Source: Paracoccaceae bacterium
Lineage (GTDB): Bacteria > Pseudomonadota > Alphaproteobacteria > Rhodobacterales > Rhodobacteraceae
DNA length: 9,421 nucleotides
Reading direction: 5' to 3'
Assembly (NCBI GenBank): GCA_015487335.1
Contig: WFPZ01000202.1
Location: 1-9,421 of the forward strand
Position numbers and translations under genes: made by a program. Below are positions 1 through 5,982 of this stretch, one piece after another; position 1 is the first letter of the stretch; every line of letters begins with the position of its first letter. The notes under the pieces are model-generated. The model had not been told where the DNA came from. It did no database searches and saw nothing but the letters and a program-made list of their open reading frames with translations.

Positions 1-747
1 CCAGACCAGCTGCAGATAGGCAAACGGCTGCACCGCGCTGGCCTCGGCCACCTCGTAGCAGCGGATCAGCAGCCAGTGCCCGAGCACCGCCGAGACGGAC
101 AGAAGCCCCATCCAGCCCCAGTCGGGCGGGCGCATCGGCTCCCAGAACCAGATGCCTGCCGCGGTAATCGCCGCCGCCCCCACCACGCCGGTCCAGAAGA
201 AGCTGGTGGCGGTGGAGTCGAGACGCGCCACGTAGCGGGTCAGGAGCCCATAGAGCGCAAACATGAACGCCCCCAGCAGCGGCACCAGGGCGGCGGGGGT
301 GAACACGCCGAAGCCGGGCTGCAGGATGATCAGGACGCCGGCAAAGCCGATCATGATCGCCCCCCAGCGCCGCCAGCCCACGTGCTCGCGCAGCACCGGG
401 CCGGAAAGCGCGGCCACCAGCAGCGGGTAGCTGATGAACACCGCATGGGTCTCCACCAGCCCCAGCAGCACGAAGGCCAGCACGGTGACGCAGATCTCGC
501 CCACCAGCAGCAGCCCGCGGACGATCTGCAGAACAGGCTGGGTGGTGGCCGCGGCCTGCCGGATGCCTCCGGCCCGGCGGGCGGCCAGCACGATCACGAA
601 GGCGGCGAAGAACCAGTAGCGGATCATCACCACCATCAGCACGTTGTAATTTCCCGCCAGGTAGCGCGACATGGCGTCCTGCAGGGCGAAGACCACCGTG
701 GTGGCCACCATCAGCCAGATGCCCAGCCGGGTGTTCTGCACGTTCAT
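1..747 (-). CDS. DMT/EamA-family inner-membrane transporter (3' end cut by window edge)
   Basis: The minus strand is open from the ATG at 747 to the first base of the window: 249 codons without a stop, so the C-terminus lies outside. The product is almost entirely hydrophobic helices separated by short basic loops. Examples are IWLMVATTVVFALQD at the N-terminus, then VLMVVMIRYWFFAAFVIVLAA, and IMIGFAGVLIILQPG in the middle. The IGFAGVLIILQPG stretch, the R-Y-W/F segment of the first repeat, and EASAVQPFAYLQLVW near the end are typical of the ten-helix EamA/RhaT (drug/metabolite transporter) superfamily, two EamA repeats of about 140 residues each. About 40-50 residues are probably missing compared with the usual 290-300. 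The substrate cannot be read from sequence; family members export amino acids, nucleotides or other small metabolites. The start overlaps the mnmD stop as ATGA, so it is probably translated by coupling from the mnmD transcript. Confidence 0.9.
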   Translation of the reverse strand, partial: MNVQNTRLGIWLMVATTVVFALQDAMSRYLAGNYNVLMVVMIRYWFFAAFVIVLAARRAGGIRQAAATTQPVLQIVRGLLLVGEICVTVLAFVLLGLVETHAVFISYPLLVAALSGPVLREHVGWRRWGAIMIGFAGVLIILQPGFGVFTPAALVPLLGAFMFALYGLLTRYVARLDSTATSFFWTGVVGAAAITAAGIWFWEPMRPPDWGWMGLLSVSAVLGHWLLIRCYEVAEASAVQPFAYLQLVW

Positions 748-1424
748 GGCGGCGGCCTCAGCCGGCCGGTGCTCATGTGCCGCTTGCGCCCGAAGCCGGG
801 GCGGCGCGCCACCTCGAAGCCGGCCTCGCTCAGGGCGCGGCGCACGGCCCCGGCCGCGGTATAGGTGGCGAAGGTGCCGCCCGGGCGGGTATGCGCCGCC
901 ACCTGCGCCATCAGCGCGGGTTCCCACAGCTCGGGGTTGCGGGCCGGCGCGAAGCCGTCGAGAAACCAGGCATCCGCCGCGCCATCCCAGGCGCCCAGCC
1001 GCTGGCGGGCATCTCCCTCGATGATCTCCGCCTCCAGTCCCGGCAGAGAGAACCGCCGGGCGCCTGCCCGCCAGCGCTGCAGGAACGGGCCGCTCAGCGG
1101 CGCCAGCTCGGGGAAGGCGGCCAGGGCGCGGGCGATGTCGGCAGGGGCCAGCGGGTAGGCCTCGAAACTGGTGAAACGCAGCGGCCCATCGGTGCCGGAC
1201 GCGTTCCACGCGGCCCAGGCGGCAAGCATGTTCAGCCCGGTGCCGAAGCCCAGTTCGGCGATGTGGAAGCCGGGACGAAAGCGCGCGGGCAGGTCGTTGC
1301 CGGCCAGAAACACGTGCCGGGTTTCGGCCAGCCCGTCGACCACCGAGAAATACGGATCCTGGAACAGGGACGAGACCGGCGTGTCGCCGTCGCGCCATTC
1401 GACCGCTGGCGTCTGGTCTGCCAT
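744..1424 (-). CDS. mnmD: tRNA (5-methylaminomethyl-2-thiouridine)(34)-methyltransferase MnmD
   Basis: A 226-residue SAM-dependent methyltransferase matching the N-terminal half of bifunctional MnmC, which methylates nm5(s2)U34 of tRNA to mnm5(s2)U34 in the cytoplasm. Visible marks in order: the family opening VEWRDGDTPVSSLFQDPYFS (8-27); the SAM-binding loop ELGFGTGLN (57-65); the acidic ribose-binding position in FEAYP (87-91); the family signature DGFAPARNPELW (156-167); and a C-terminal TYTAAGAVRRAL plus GFGRKRHM (210-217), which closely resembles the MnmC GFGRKREM segment. The frame stays open far upstream, but the family N-terminus fits the ATG at 1424, and longer starts would run antisense through the neighbouring oxidoreductase gene. 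The ribosome-binding site is weak (AGGG about 11 bases upstream). It is divergent from the mnmC2-like gene, and its stop overlaps the permease start. Confidence 0.94.
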   Translation of the reverse strand: MADQTPAVEWRDGDTPVSSLFQDPYFSVVDGLAETRHVFLAGNDLPARFRPGFHIAELGFGTGLNMLAAWAAWNASGTDGPLRFTSFEAYPLAPADIARALAAFPELAPLSGPFLQRWRAGARRFSLPGLEAEIIEGDARQRLGAWDGAADAWFLDGFAPARNPELWEPALMAQVAAHTRPGGTFATYTAAGAVRRALSEAGFEVARRPGFGRKRHMSTGRLRPPP

Positions 1425-1478
1425 CGCCGCTTGCCCTAAACGTGGATGTCGTGCCGACAATGGGCAAAGGGGGCGGCT
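1425..1478. promoter_or_regulatory. Divergent mnmD / mnmC2 intergenic region with mirrored TTGCCC boxes
   Basis: Both halves of the MnmC activity must be transcribed from this 54 bp spacer or from inside each other's 5' ends. It contains TTGCCC at 1431-1436 and its exact reverse complement GGGCAA at 1462-1467. These could be mirrored -35-like boxes or one operator with two half-sites. On the plus strand TTGCCC is followed after 19 bases by GACAAT (1456-1461), a moderate -10 match; the minus-strand -10 is unconvincing. Six-base matches are weak evidence, so the promoter reading is tentative. Confidence 0.3.
1468..1473 (+). promoter_or_regulatory. Ribosome-binding site that favours a TTG start at 1479
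   Basis: AGGGGG followed by five bases and then TTG at 1479. The only upstream in-frame ATG (1446) has no purine-rich sequence before it. The site therefore favours the TTG, which also leaves the Rossmann GAGIFG at the usual distance of about ten residues from the N-terminus. Confidence 0.6.
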
Positions 1479-2519
1479 TTGGCAACGCCGGATGTGACGA
1501 TACTCGGGGCGGGGATATTCGGCCTGTCGATCGGCTGGGAATGTGCCCGCCGCGGGGCGCAGGTGCAGCTGATCGACCCGCGCGGTGCGGGCGGCGGGGC
1601 CAGTGGCGGGGTGGTCGGTGCGCTGGCCCCGCACACGCCGGAGCGGTGGAACGCCAAGAAGGAATTCCAGCTGCAAAGCCTGCTGATGGCCGGCGCCTTC
1701 TGGTCCGGGGTGGAAGAGGCCTCGGGGCTGGCCTCGGGCTATGGCCGCACCGGACGGCTGCAGCCGGTGGCCGACGAGCGCGCCCTGGATCTGGCCCGCG
1801 AGCGCGCGCAACAGGCCGCCCGGCTGTGGCGCGGCGAGGCCGAATGGCGGGTGGTTCCGGCCTCCGGCTTCGGCCCATGGGCGCCGCGCAGCCCCTCCGG
1901 CTGGCTGATCCACGACACCCTCTCGGCGCGGATAGACCCGCACCGCGCCTGCCTGTCCCTGGCCGGGGCCCTTGCCGCGCGCGGGGCCGGGATTGCTGCC
2001 GAGGGCCGGCCGGAAGGGCCTGTCATTCACGCCACCGGCTACGAGGGGCTGGAGGCGCTCTCGCGCGAACTTGGCCGCCCGGTCGGGACCGGGGTGAAGG
2101 GGCAGGCGGCGCTGCTGCGCCTCGATGCGCGCGATCAGCCGCAGCTCTATGCCGACGGGCTGCATGTCGTGCCGCACGACGACGGCACCGTGGCCATCGG
2201 CTCGACCACCGAGCGCAGCTTCACCCGCCCCGACACCACCGACGAACAGGTGGAAGAGCTGATCCGCCGCGCCACCGACGCCGTGCCGCTGCTGGCCGAG
2301 GCTCCGGTTCTGGCCACATGGGCCGGCGTGCGCCCGCGCGCCCGCAGCCGGGCGCCGATGCTGGGGCCATACCCGGGCAGGCCGGGGGAGTTCATCGCCA
2401 ACGGCGGGTTCAAGATCGGCTTCGGAATGGCGCCGAAGGTGGCGCAGGTGATGGCCGATCTGGTGCTCGAGGGGCGCGACGCCATACCGGACGACTTCCG
2501 CGTCGAAGCCAGCCTCTGA
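1479..2519 (+). CDS. mnmC: FAD-dependent oxidoreductase, MnmC C-terminal-domain (MnmC2) type
   Basis: A 346-residue protein of the DAO/glycine-oxidase fold. It probably oxidises the carboxymethylaminomethyl group of cmnm5(s2)U34 in tRNA, releasing glyoxylate to give nm5(s2)U34, the substrate of MnmD. Seen in order: the dinucleotide-binding GAGIFG (10-15) after a short beta strand; the FAD-ribose acid in LIDPRGAGGGASGG (31-44); the segment ALAPHTPERWNAKKEFQLQS near 49-68, with a conserved-looking Trp; a VKGQAALLRL strand with GTVAIGSTTERSF in the substrate domain; and a C-terminal TWAGVRPRARSRAPMLGP followed by FIANGGFKIGFGMAP, the FAD-closing segment of the family. The TTG start is chosen for its ribosome-binding site; ATG 1446 would add 11 residues. 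Pairing with divergent mnmD makes the tRNA role much likelier than glycine oxidase or ThiO, which share the fold. It converges on the hydratase gene with only 15 bp between stops. Confidence 0.88.
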   Translation: MATPDVTILGAGIFGLSIGWECARRGAQVQLIDPRGAGGGASGGVVGALAPHTPERWNAKKEFQLQSLLMAGAFWSGVEEASGLASGYGRTGRLQPVADERALDLARERAQQAARLWRGEAEWRVVPASGFGPWAPRSPSGWLIHDTLSARIDPHRACLSLAGALAARGAGIAAEGRPEGPVIHATGYEGLEALSRELGRPVGTGVKGQAALLRLDARDQPQLYADGLHVVPHDDGTVAIGSTTERSFTRPDTTDEQVEELIRRATDAVPLLAEAPVLATWAGVRPRARSRAPMLGPYPGRPGEFIANGGFKIGFGMAPKVAQVMADLVLEGRDAIPDDFRVEASL

Positions 2520-2534
2520 GCCCGGCCCGGCGCT

Positions 2535-3338
2535 TCAGTGGGCCGTGGCCTCCATGCACAGCCGCCCGTCCGGGCCGCGCACCCAGAAGGCGTTGCCCTG
2601 GTGGCACAGTTCGGCCTCTTCATGGACCATCAGCGCCGAGGTGGCGCGAAAGCCGAAGCTGCGCAGCGGCCCCAGAACCTCTTCGGCGTAATGGATCAGC
2701 AGCTGCGCCAGCAGGGGCCCGTGCACCACCAGCCCGGCATAGCCCTCGTGGCCGCGCGCGTAATCGGCATCATAGTGGATGCGGTGGCCGTTCATCGTCA
2801 GCGCCGAGTAGCGAAACAGCAAGGTGGTGCTGAAGCTGGCCGCCTTGCAGCCCTCCGGCTGCCGGCTGGCCACGGGCGGCTGGCGCCCGGCGTCTGGCGG
2901 GGTGGGGGACTTGTAGACCAGATCCTGCCGCTCGGTAACACAAAGCCGGCCCTGCTGGATGATGTCGTGACGCAGGTGGATGAAGCCCAGCTTGCCGCTG
3001 CGGCCCTGCTTGATCTGGACGTCCTCGACCATCGAGCGCTTCTCGGCCGGCTGGCCGAGGCGCAGGGGGGCGAGAAACTCCAGCTTTCCGCCGGCCCACA
3101 TGCGCTGGGGCAGGCCGAGGTCTGGGATCAGGCCCAGACCGGTGCGCGGGTGGCCGTCGCGGCCCAGATCCTGCGGCGGGCGGACATCCCAGAAGTAGAT
3201 CATGTGCCAGAAGGGCGGCAGCGGCTCATCGGGGCCGGGTGGGCGGCCCGGGCGCCCGAGCGTGGCGTGCAGCGCCGCGGCGCGGGCGGGGTCCATCCTG
3301 TCGTGAACGATTTGCGTCTGGTCGGGCGTGTGGGGCAT
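2535..3338 (-). CDS. Two-hotdog acyl-CoA hydratase, mesaconyl-C4-CoA hydratase / HTD2-like (COG3777 type)
   Basis: A 267-residue protein with two hotdog halves. The N-terminal half carries LPPFWHMIYFWDVRPPQDLGRDGHPR (about 40-65), then LPQRMWAGGKLEF (76-88) and SGKLGFIHLRHDI (114-126), matching the FAS1-like/MaoC dehydratase N-domain. The C-terminal half has the hydratase-2 signature FRYSALTMNGHRIHYD (175-190), whose Asn/His/Asp cluster supplies the catalytic Asp-His pair in hotdog hydratases, and GYAGLVVHGPLLAQLL (199-214). Relatives hydrate enoyl-type CoA thioesters such as mesaconyl-C4-CoA or act as hydroxyacyl-ACP dehydratases. The substrate here is unknown, and no CitE-like lyase or CoA-transferase lies nearby to fix it. 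The ATG at 3338 is preferred because TQIVHDRMDPARAAALHATLG resembles the family N-terminus; ATG 3296 is an alternative. Neither has a strong ribosome-binding site. The frame stays open further upstream to 3500, but that extension looks non-family and crosses the VOC remnant. Confidence 0.86.
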   Translation of the reverse strand: MPHTPDQTQIVHDRMDPARAAALHATLGRPGRPPGPDEPLPPFWHMIYFWDVRPPQDLGRDGHPRTGLGLIPDLGLPQRMWAGGKLEFLAPLRLGQPAEKRSMVEDVQIKQGRSGKLGFIHLRHDIIQQGRLCVTERQDLVYKSPTPPDAGRQPPVASRQPEGCKAASFSTTLLFRYSALTMNGHRIHYDADYARGHEGYAGLVVHGPLLAQLLIHYAEEVLGPLRSFGFRATSALMVHEEAELCHQGNAFWVRGPDGRLCMEATAH

Positions 3339-3378
3339 GCCGGCAGGGTACCCGTGGCGAACCGGAAGGCAATCGCAA

Positions 3379-3465
3379 ATGCGGCCAGGCGTGAAGGCGC
3401 CCCACCATCTCGTCTGCCTGCGCGACCCGGACGGCAACCTGATCGAGATTTCCAACCCCGCCTGA
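3379..3465 (+). pseudogene. C-terminal remnant of a VOC / glyoxalase-family gene
   Basis: A 28-codon reading frame (ATG 3379, TGA 3463-3465) ends in HHLVCLRDPDGNLIEISNPA. The DPDGNLIEI ending, with the metal-ligand-type Glu, is the hallmark of the last beta strand of vicinal-oxygen-chelate proteins (glyoxalase I, bleomycin-resistance and dioxygenase relatives). A full VOC domain needs about 120 residues. The same frame reaches a stop at 3304-3306, and nothing VOC-like was seen before residue 10, so the body of the gene appears deleted. It lies on the plus strand between the divergent hydratase and ThDP-enzyme genes. A GGAAGG at 3364-3369 precedes the ATG by nine bases, so translation of a short peptide cannot be excluded; a degraded gene is the simpler reading. 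Confidence 0.55.
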
Positions 3466-3526
3466 CACCCTCTCTTTACGCGCGCCACCGTCAATGCCAT
3501 GCAGGCGGCAGCAGGACACGGGATTG

Positions 3527-3533
3527 AAGGGGG
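3527..3533 (+). promoter_or_regulatory. Ribosome-binding site that sets the ThDP-enzyme start at 3539
   Basis: AAGGGGG lies five bases before the ATG at 3539. The upstream in-frame ATG at 3494 has only pyrimidine-rich sequence before it, and its 15 extra residues (opening MPCRRQQ) do not look like this family. The site decides for 3539. Confidence 0.6.
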
Positions 3534-3538
3534 TGCAG

Positions 3539-5206
3539 ATGGGCGGCAGGCGGCACGGCGGGCAGTTGCTTGTGGAGCAGCTGAAGGCGCATGGGATCTC
3601 GAGGGTGTTCTCGGTTCCCGGAGAGAGCTTTCTGGCGGTGCTCGACGGGCTGCACGGCTCGGGCATCGAGAATGTCGTATGCCGCCACGAAGGCGGTGCG
3701 GCGATGATGGCCGAGGCGACGGGCAAGCTGACCGGCCGGCCCGGCGTGGCCTTCGTCACCCGCGGCCCCGGTGCCACCAATGCCAGTGCCGGGGTTCACG
3801 TGGCGCGCCACGATTCCACCCCGATGGTGCTGTTCGTGGGCCAGATCCCGCGCGCCCATCGCGACCGCGACGCCTTTCAGGAGGTGGACTACCGCGCCTT
3901 CTTTGGCGGGCTGGCCAAATGGGTGGCCGAAGTGGATGACACCGACCGCCTGCCCGAATACGTGAACCGCGCCTTCCGGGTAGCCATGTCGGGACGGCCG
4001 GGGCCGGTGGTTCTGGCCCTGCCGGAGGATGTGCTGAGCGGCGCGGCCACGGCCCCCGTGCTGCCGCCAGCGCCGCTGACGCCCCCGGCGGTATCCGAAA
4101 CGCAGCTGGCCGAGGCGCTGGCCCTGCTGACCCGGGCCTCCCGCCCGCTGGTGGTAGCGGGCGGGCCGGGGTGGTCGGCCCGGGCGGCACAGGACCTCGA
4201 GCGCCTTGCCGGCGCCTTCGGCCTGCCGGTGGCGGTGAGCTTCCGCCGGCAGGACTACATGGACAACCGCGCGGCCGGTTACGTGGGCGACCTTGGCGTG
4301 GGGATGAACCCGAAACTGGCCGGCCGCCTGCGCGAGGCCGACTGTCTGCTGATCCTCGGGTCGCGCCTTGGCGACATTCCCACCGGCGGCTACAGCCTCG
4401 TGAACCCGGCCAGCCCGGGCAAGACGATCATCCACGTGCACCCCGACCCGGCGGTGCCGGGCAGCGTCTACCGCGCAGATCTGGCCATCACCGCCACCGC
4501 GCCCGATTTCCTGGCCGCCCTGCGTGGCGAGAACGGTCCGGCCAGCCCGGCCTGGGCCGGTTGGGCCAGCGCCGCGCGGGCCGATTACGAGGCCTGGCAG
4601 CAGCCGAAGGAAACCCCCGGCGCGGTGAAGCTGGAGGATGTGGTGTGCTGGCTGTCCGACAACCTGCCCGAGGATGCGGTGCTTGCCAACGGGGCGGGCA
4701 ACTATGCCGCCTTCCTGCACCGCTATTTCCGCTTCAAGCGGCATGGTACCCAGCTTGCGCCGACGTCGGGCTCCATGGGGTACGGCTTTCCGGCGGCAAT
4801 CGCCGCCAGCCTCGAACACCCCGAACGCACCGTGGTGTGCCTGGCCGGCGACGGCTGTTTCCAGATGACCCTCAACGAGATGTCCACCGCCGTGCAGCAC
4901 GGGGCGAAGGTGGTGGTGATCGTGGCCAACAACGGCCGCTACGGCACCATCCGCATGCATCAGGAGCGCACCTACCCCGGGCGGGTCAGCGGCACCGATC
5001 TGGCCAACCCCGATTTCGCTGCGCTGGCCCGCGCCTATGGCGGCCATGGCGAAGTGGTGGAGCGTGGCGAGGATTTTCCCGAAGCCTTCGCGCGGGCGCA
5101 TGCCTCGGGGCGGTTGGCCGTGATCGAGCTGCGGCTGGACCCCGAGGCGCTCTCCACCTCGATGACGCTGAGCGAGGCGCGAGCGCTGGGGAAGGGGAAG
5201 AAATGA
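3539..5206 (+). CDS. Thiamine-diphosphate-dependent enzyme, acetolactate synthase large-subunit-like
   Basis: A 555-residue protein with the three-domain layout of the acetohydroxyacid synthase/pyruvate decarboxylase superfamily. The N-terminal PYR domain has VFSVPGESFLAVLDGL (23-38) and CRHEGGAAMMAEA. The Glu at residue 51 is the cofactor-activating glutamate, followed by GPGATN and an AHAS-like DAFQEVDY. The middle domain carries RPLVVAGGPGWSARA. The C-terminal PP domain has SGSMGYGFPAAIAA and the ThDP/Mg motif GDG (437-439) through NN (464-465), 24 residues apart. Length and motifs indicate an intact enzyme. The reaction is uncertain: no small regulatory subunit (ilvH/ilvN) follows, and the RTYPGRVSGTDLANPDF segment marks a paralogue group usually annotated only as a ThDP-binding protein. 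Alternatives include acetolactate synthase proper, an oxo-acid decarboxylase or another carboligase. It converges on cobO. Confidence 0.92.
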   Translation: MGGRRHGGQLLVEQLKAHGISRVFSVPGESFLAVLDGLHGSGIENVVCRHEGGAAMMAEATGKLTGRPGVAFVTRGPGATNASAGVHVARHDSTPMVLFVGQIPRAHRDRDAFQEVDYRAFFGGLAKWVAEVDDTDRLPEYVNRAFRVAMSGRPGPVVLALPEDVLSGAATAPVLPPAPLTPPAVSETQLAEALALLTRASRPLVVAGGPGWSARAAQDLERLAGAFGLPVAVSFRRQDYMDNRAAGYVGDLGVGMNPKLAGRLREADCLLILGSRLGDIPTGGYSLVNPASPGKTIIHVHPDPAVPGSVYRADLAITATAPDFLAALRGENGPASPAWAGWASAARADYEAWQQPKETPGAVKLEDVVCWLSDNLPEDAVLANGAGNYAAFLHRYFRFKRHGTQLAPTSGSMGYGFPAAIAASLEHPERTVVCLAGDGCFQMTLNEMSTAVQHGAKVVVIVANNGRYGTIRMHQERTYPGRVSGTDLANPDFAALARAYGGHGEVVERGEDFPEAFARAHASGRLAVIELRLDPEALSTSMTLSEARALGKGKK

Positions 5207-5235
5207 GGCTCTGACGGGCCGGGCTCGTCGGCTAC

Positions 5236-5258
5236 GCACGGCGGACGTGCAGCCGTGC
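5236..5258. terminator. Candidate bidirectional terminator hairpin between the ThDP gene and cobO
   Basis: GCACGGC (5236-5242) and its exact reverse complement GCCGTGC (5252-5258) flank a nine-base loop in the 60 bp gap between two convergent genes, the expected place for a shared terminator. No T-run follows on either strand, so intrinsic termination would be weak. A neighbouring GCCGGGC (5218-5224) could pair partly with 5257-5262 as a competing fold. Confidence 0.35.
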
Positions 5259-5266
5259 CCGGGCGC

Positions 5267-5875
5267 TCAGTATTCCACCCCGATCTGGGCCTTGATCCCG
5301 GAGCGGAAGGGGTGCTTGACCAGCTCCATCTCGGTGACCAGATCAGCCAGGTCGATGAGCTCGGGATGGGCGTTGCGGCCGGTGAGCACCACGTGGGTCA
5401 TCTCGGGCTTCTCCGTTTTCAGGAAGTCGATCACCTCGGCGACCGGCACGTAATCGTAGCGGATCGCGATGTTGATCTCGTCGAGCAGGACCATGCGGTT
5501 GGCCGGGTCGCGGATCAGCTCTTTCGCCTTCTCCCAGGCGGCGCGGGCCATTTCGGTATCGCGCTGCCGGTCCTGGGTTTCCCAGGTGAAGCCCTCGCCC
5601 ATGGTGTGGAAGGCGCAAATGTCGGAGAACCTCTGCTGGATCAGATCGCGCTCGCCGGTGGGCATGCCGCCCTTGATGAACTGCACCACGGCGCATTGAA
5701 GCCCATGGGCGATGCAGCGGAAGATCATGCCGAAGGCGGCGGTGCTCTTGCCCTTGCCCTTGCCGGTATGGACGATGATCAGCCCCTTCTCGTCGGTCTT
5801 GGTGGCCATGATCTTTTCGCGCGCGGCCTTCTTGCGCGCCATCTTGAGGGCGTGGCGGTCCGTGTCTTCGGTCAT
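5267..5875 (-). CDS. cobO: Cob(I)yrinic acid a,c-diamide adenosyltransferase CobO
   Basis: A 202-residue cytoplasmic CobO/CobA/BtuR-family enzyme. It transfers the 5'-deoxyadenosyl group of ATP to the reduced cobalt of cob(I)yrinic acid a,c-diamide (or salvaged corrinoids), making the Co-C bond of adenosylcobalamin precursors. Visible marks: a basic N-terminus (DRHALKMARKKAAREKIMA); the P-loop TGKGKGKST (37-45) after strand GLIIVH; VVQFIKGG (63-70); GEGFTWET (93-100); the Walker-B-like VLLDEINIAIRYDY (129-142); LTGRNAHPELIDLADLVTEM (164-183); and the family C-terminus HPFRSGIKAQIGVEY. Length is as usual. The ATG at 5875 has an excellent AGGAGG six bases upstream; the longer in-frame reading adds a non-family stretch. 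The gene lies downstream of cobN on the same strand, but 384 bp away across an opposite-strand gene, so it may have its own promoter in 5876-5982. Confidence 0.97.
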   Translation of the reverse strand: MTEDTDRHALKMARKKAAREKIMATKTDEKGLIIVHTGKGKGKSTAAFGMIFRCIAHGLQCAVVQFIKGGMPTGERDLIQQRFSDICAFHTMGEGFTWETQDRQRDTEMARAAWEKAKELIRDPANRMVLLDEINIAIRYDYVPVAEVIDFLKTEKPEMTHVVLTGRNAHPELIDLADLVTEMELVKHPFRSGIKAQIGVEY

Positions 5876-5982
5876 CTGCTGCCTCCTGTCGCTTCCTGAA
5901 GAGTTGACTGCCCGGGATGCCGATTGCAAGCGGCATGGGCGTGTTGACGAGTTGTTAACCCTGTGCGGAGAGAAATGGAGCC
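5876..5982. promoter_or_regulatory. Divergent cobO / lipoprotein intergenic region with a hairpin
   Basis: This 107 bp spacer must hold the promoter of the lipoprotein gene and possibly one for cobO. It contains a hairpin of ATGCCG (5917-5922) with CGGCAT (5931-5936) around an eight-base loop, extended by GCCC (5910-5913) with GGGC (5937-5940) across a three-base bulge. It also has two TTGAC copies (5904-5908 and 5944-5948) that resemble plus-strand -35 boxes. No good -10 follows either at 16-18 bases, so exact promoters are not assigned. It is too short and lacks the features expected of a full cobalamin riboswitch. Confidence 0.35.
5882..5887 (-). promoter_or_regulatory. Strong Shine-Dalgarno of cobO
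   Basis: On the minus strand AGGAGG precedes the ATG at 5875 by six bases. It is the strongest ribosome-binding site in the window and fixes the cobO start. Confidence 0.85.

Noticed and set aside
76..864. A 262-codon plus-strand frame over the permease
   Set aside because: A His/Gln/Gly-rich shadow; the minus strand encodes a coherent ten-helix-type transporter.
1425..2177. N-terminal extension of mnmD, about 250 codons in the same frame
   Set aside because: The added stretch runs antisense through the oxidoreductase gene and is Arg/Pro/Gly-rich. The MnmD family begins at the ATG at 1424.
2820..2940. Possible second palindromic insert in the hydratase linker (short CCGGCTG-type repeats)
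   Set aside because: Only short imperfect repeats are present. The linker between the two hotdog halves is naturally Pro/Arg-rich, and there is no long perfect inverted repeat as in cobN.
2538..3527. A 329-codon plus-strand frame across the hydratase gene
   Set aside because: It is antisense to a protein with clear hotdog signatures, has low-complexity composition and shows no recognisable family feature.
3491..5239. A 582-codon open frame antisense to the ThDP-enzyme gene
   Set aside because: Its translation is rich in His, Arg, Gly and Pro with no domain. It is the usual stop-poor antisense shadow of a high-GC gene, and the plus-strand product has complete ThDP motifs.
5876..5982. Cobalamin riboswitch upstream of cobO
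   Set aside because: Only 107 bp is available and no B12-box-like sequence or multi-stem architecture could be identified; only one simple hairpin is seen.
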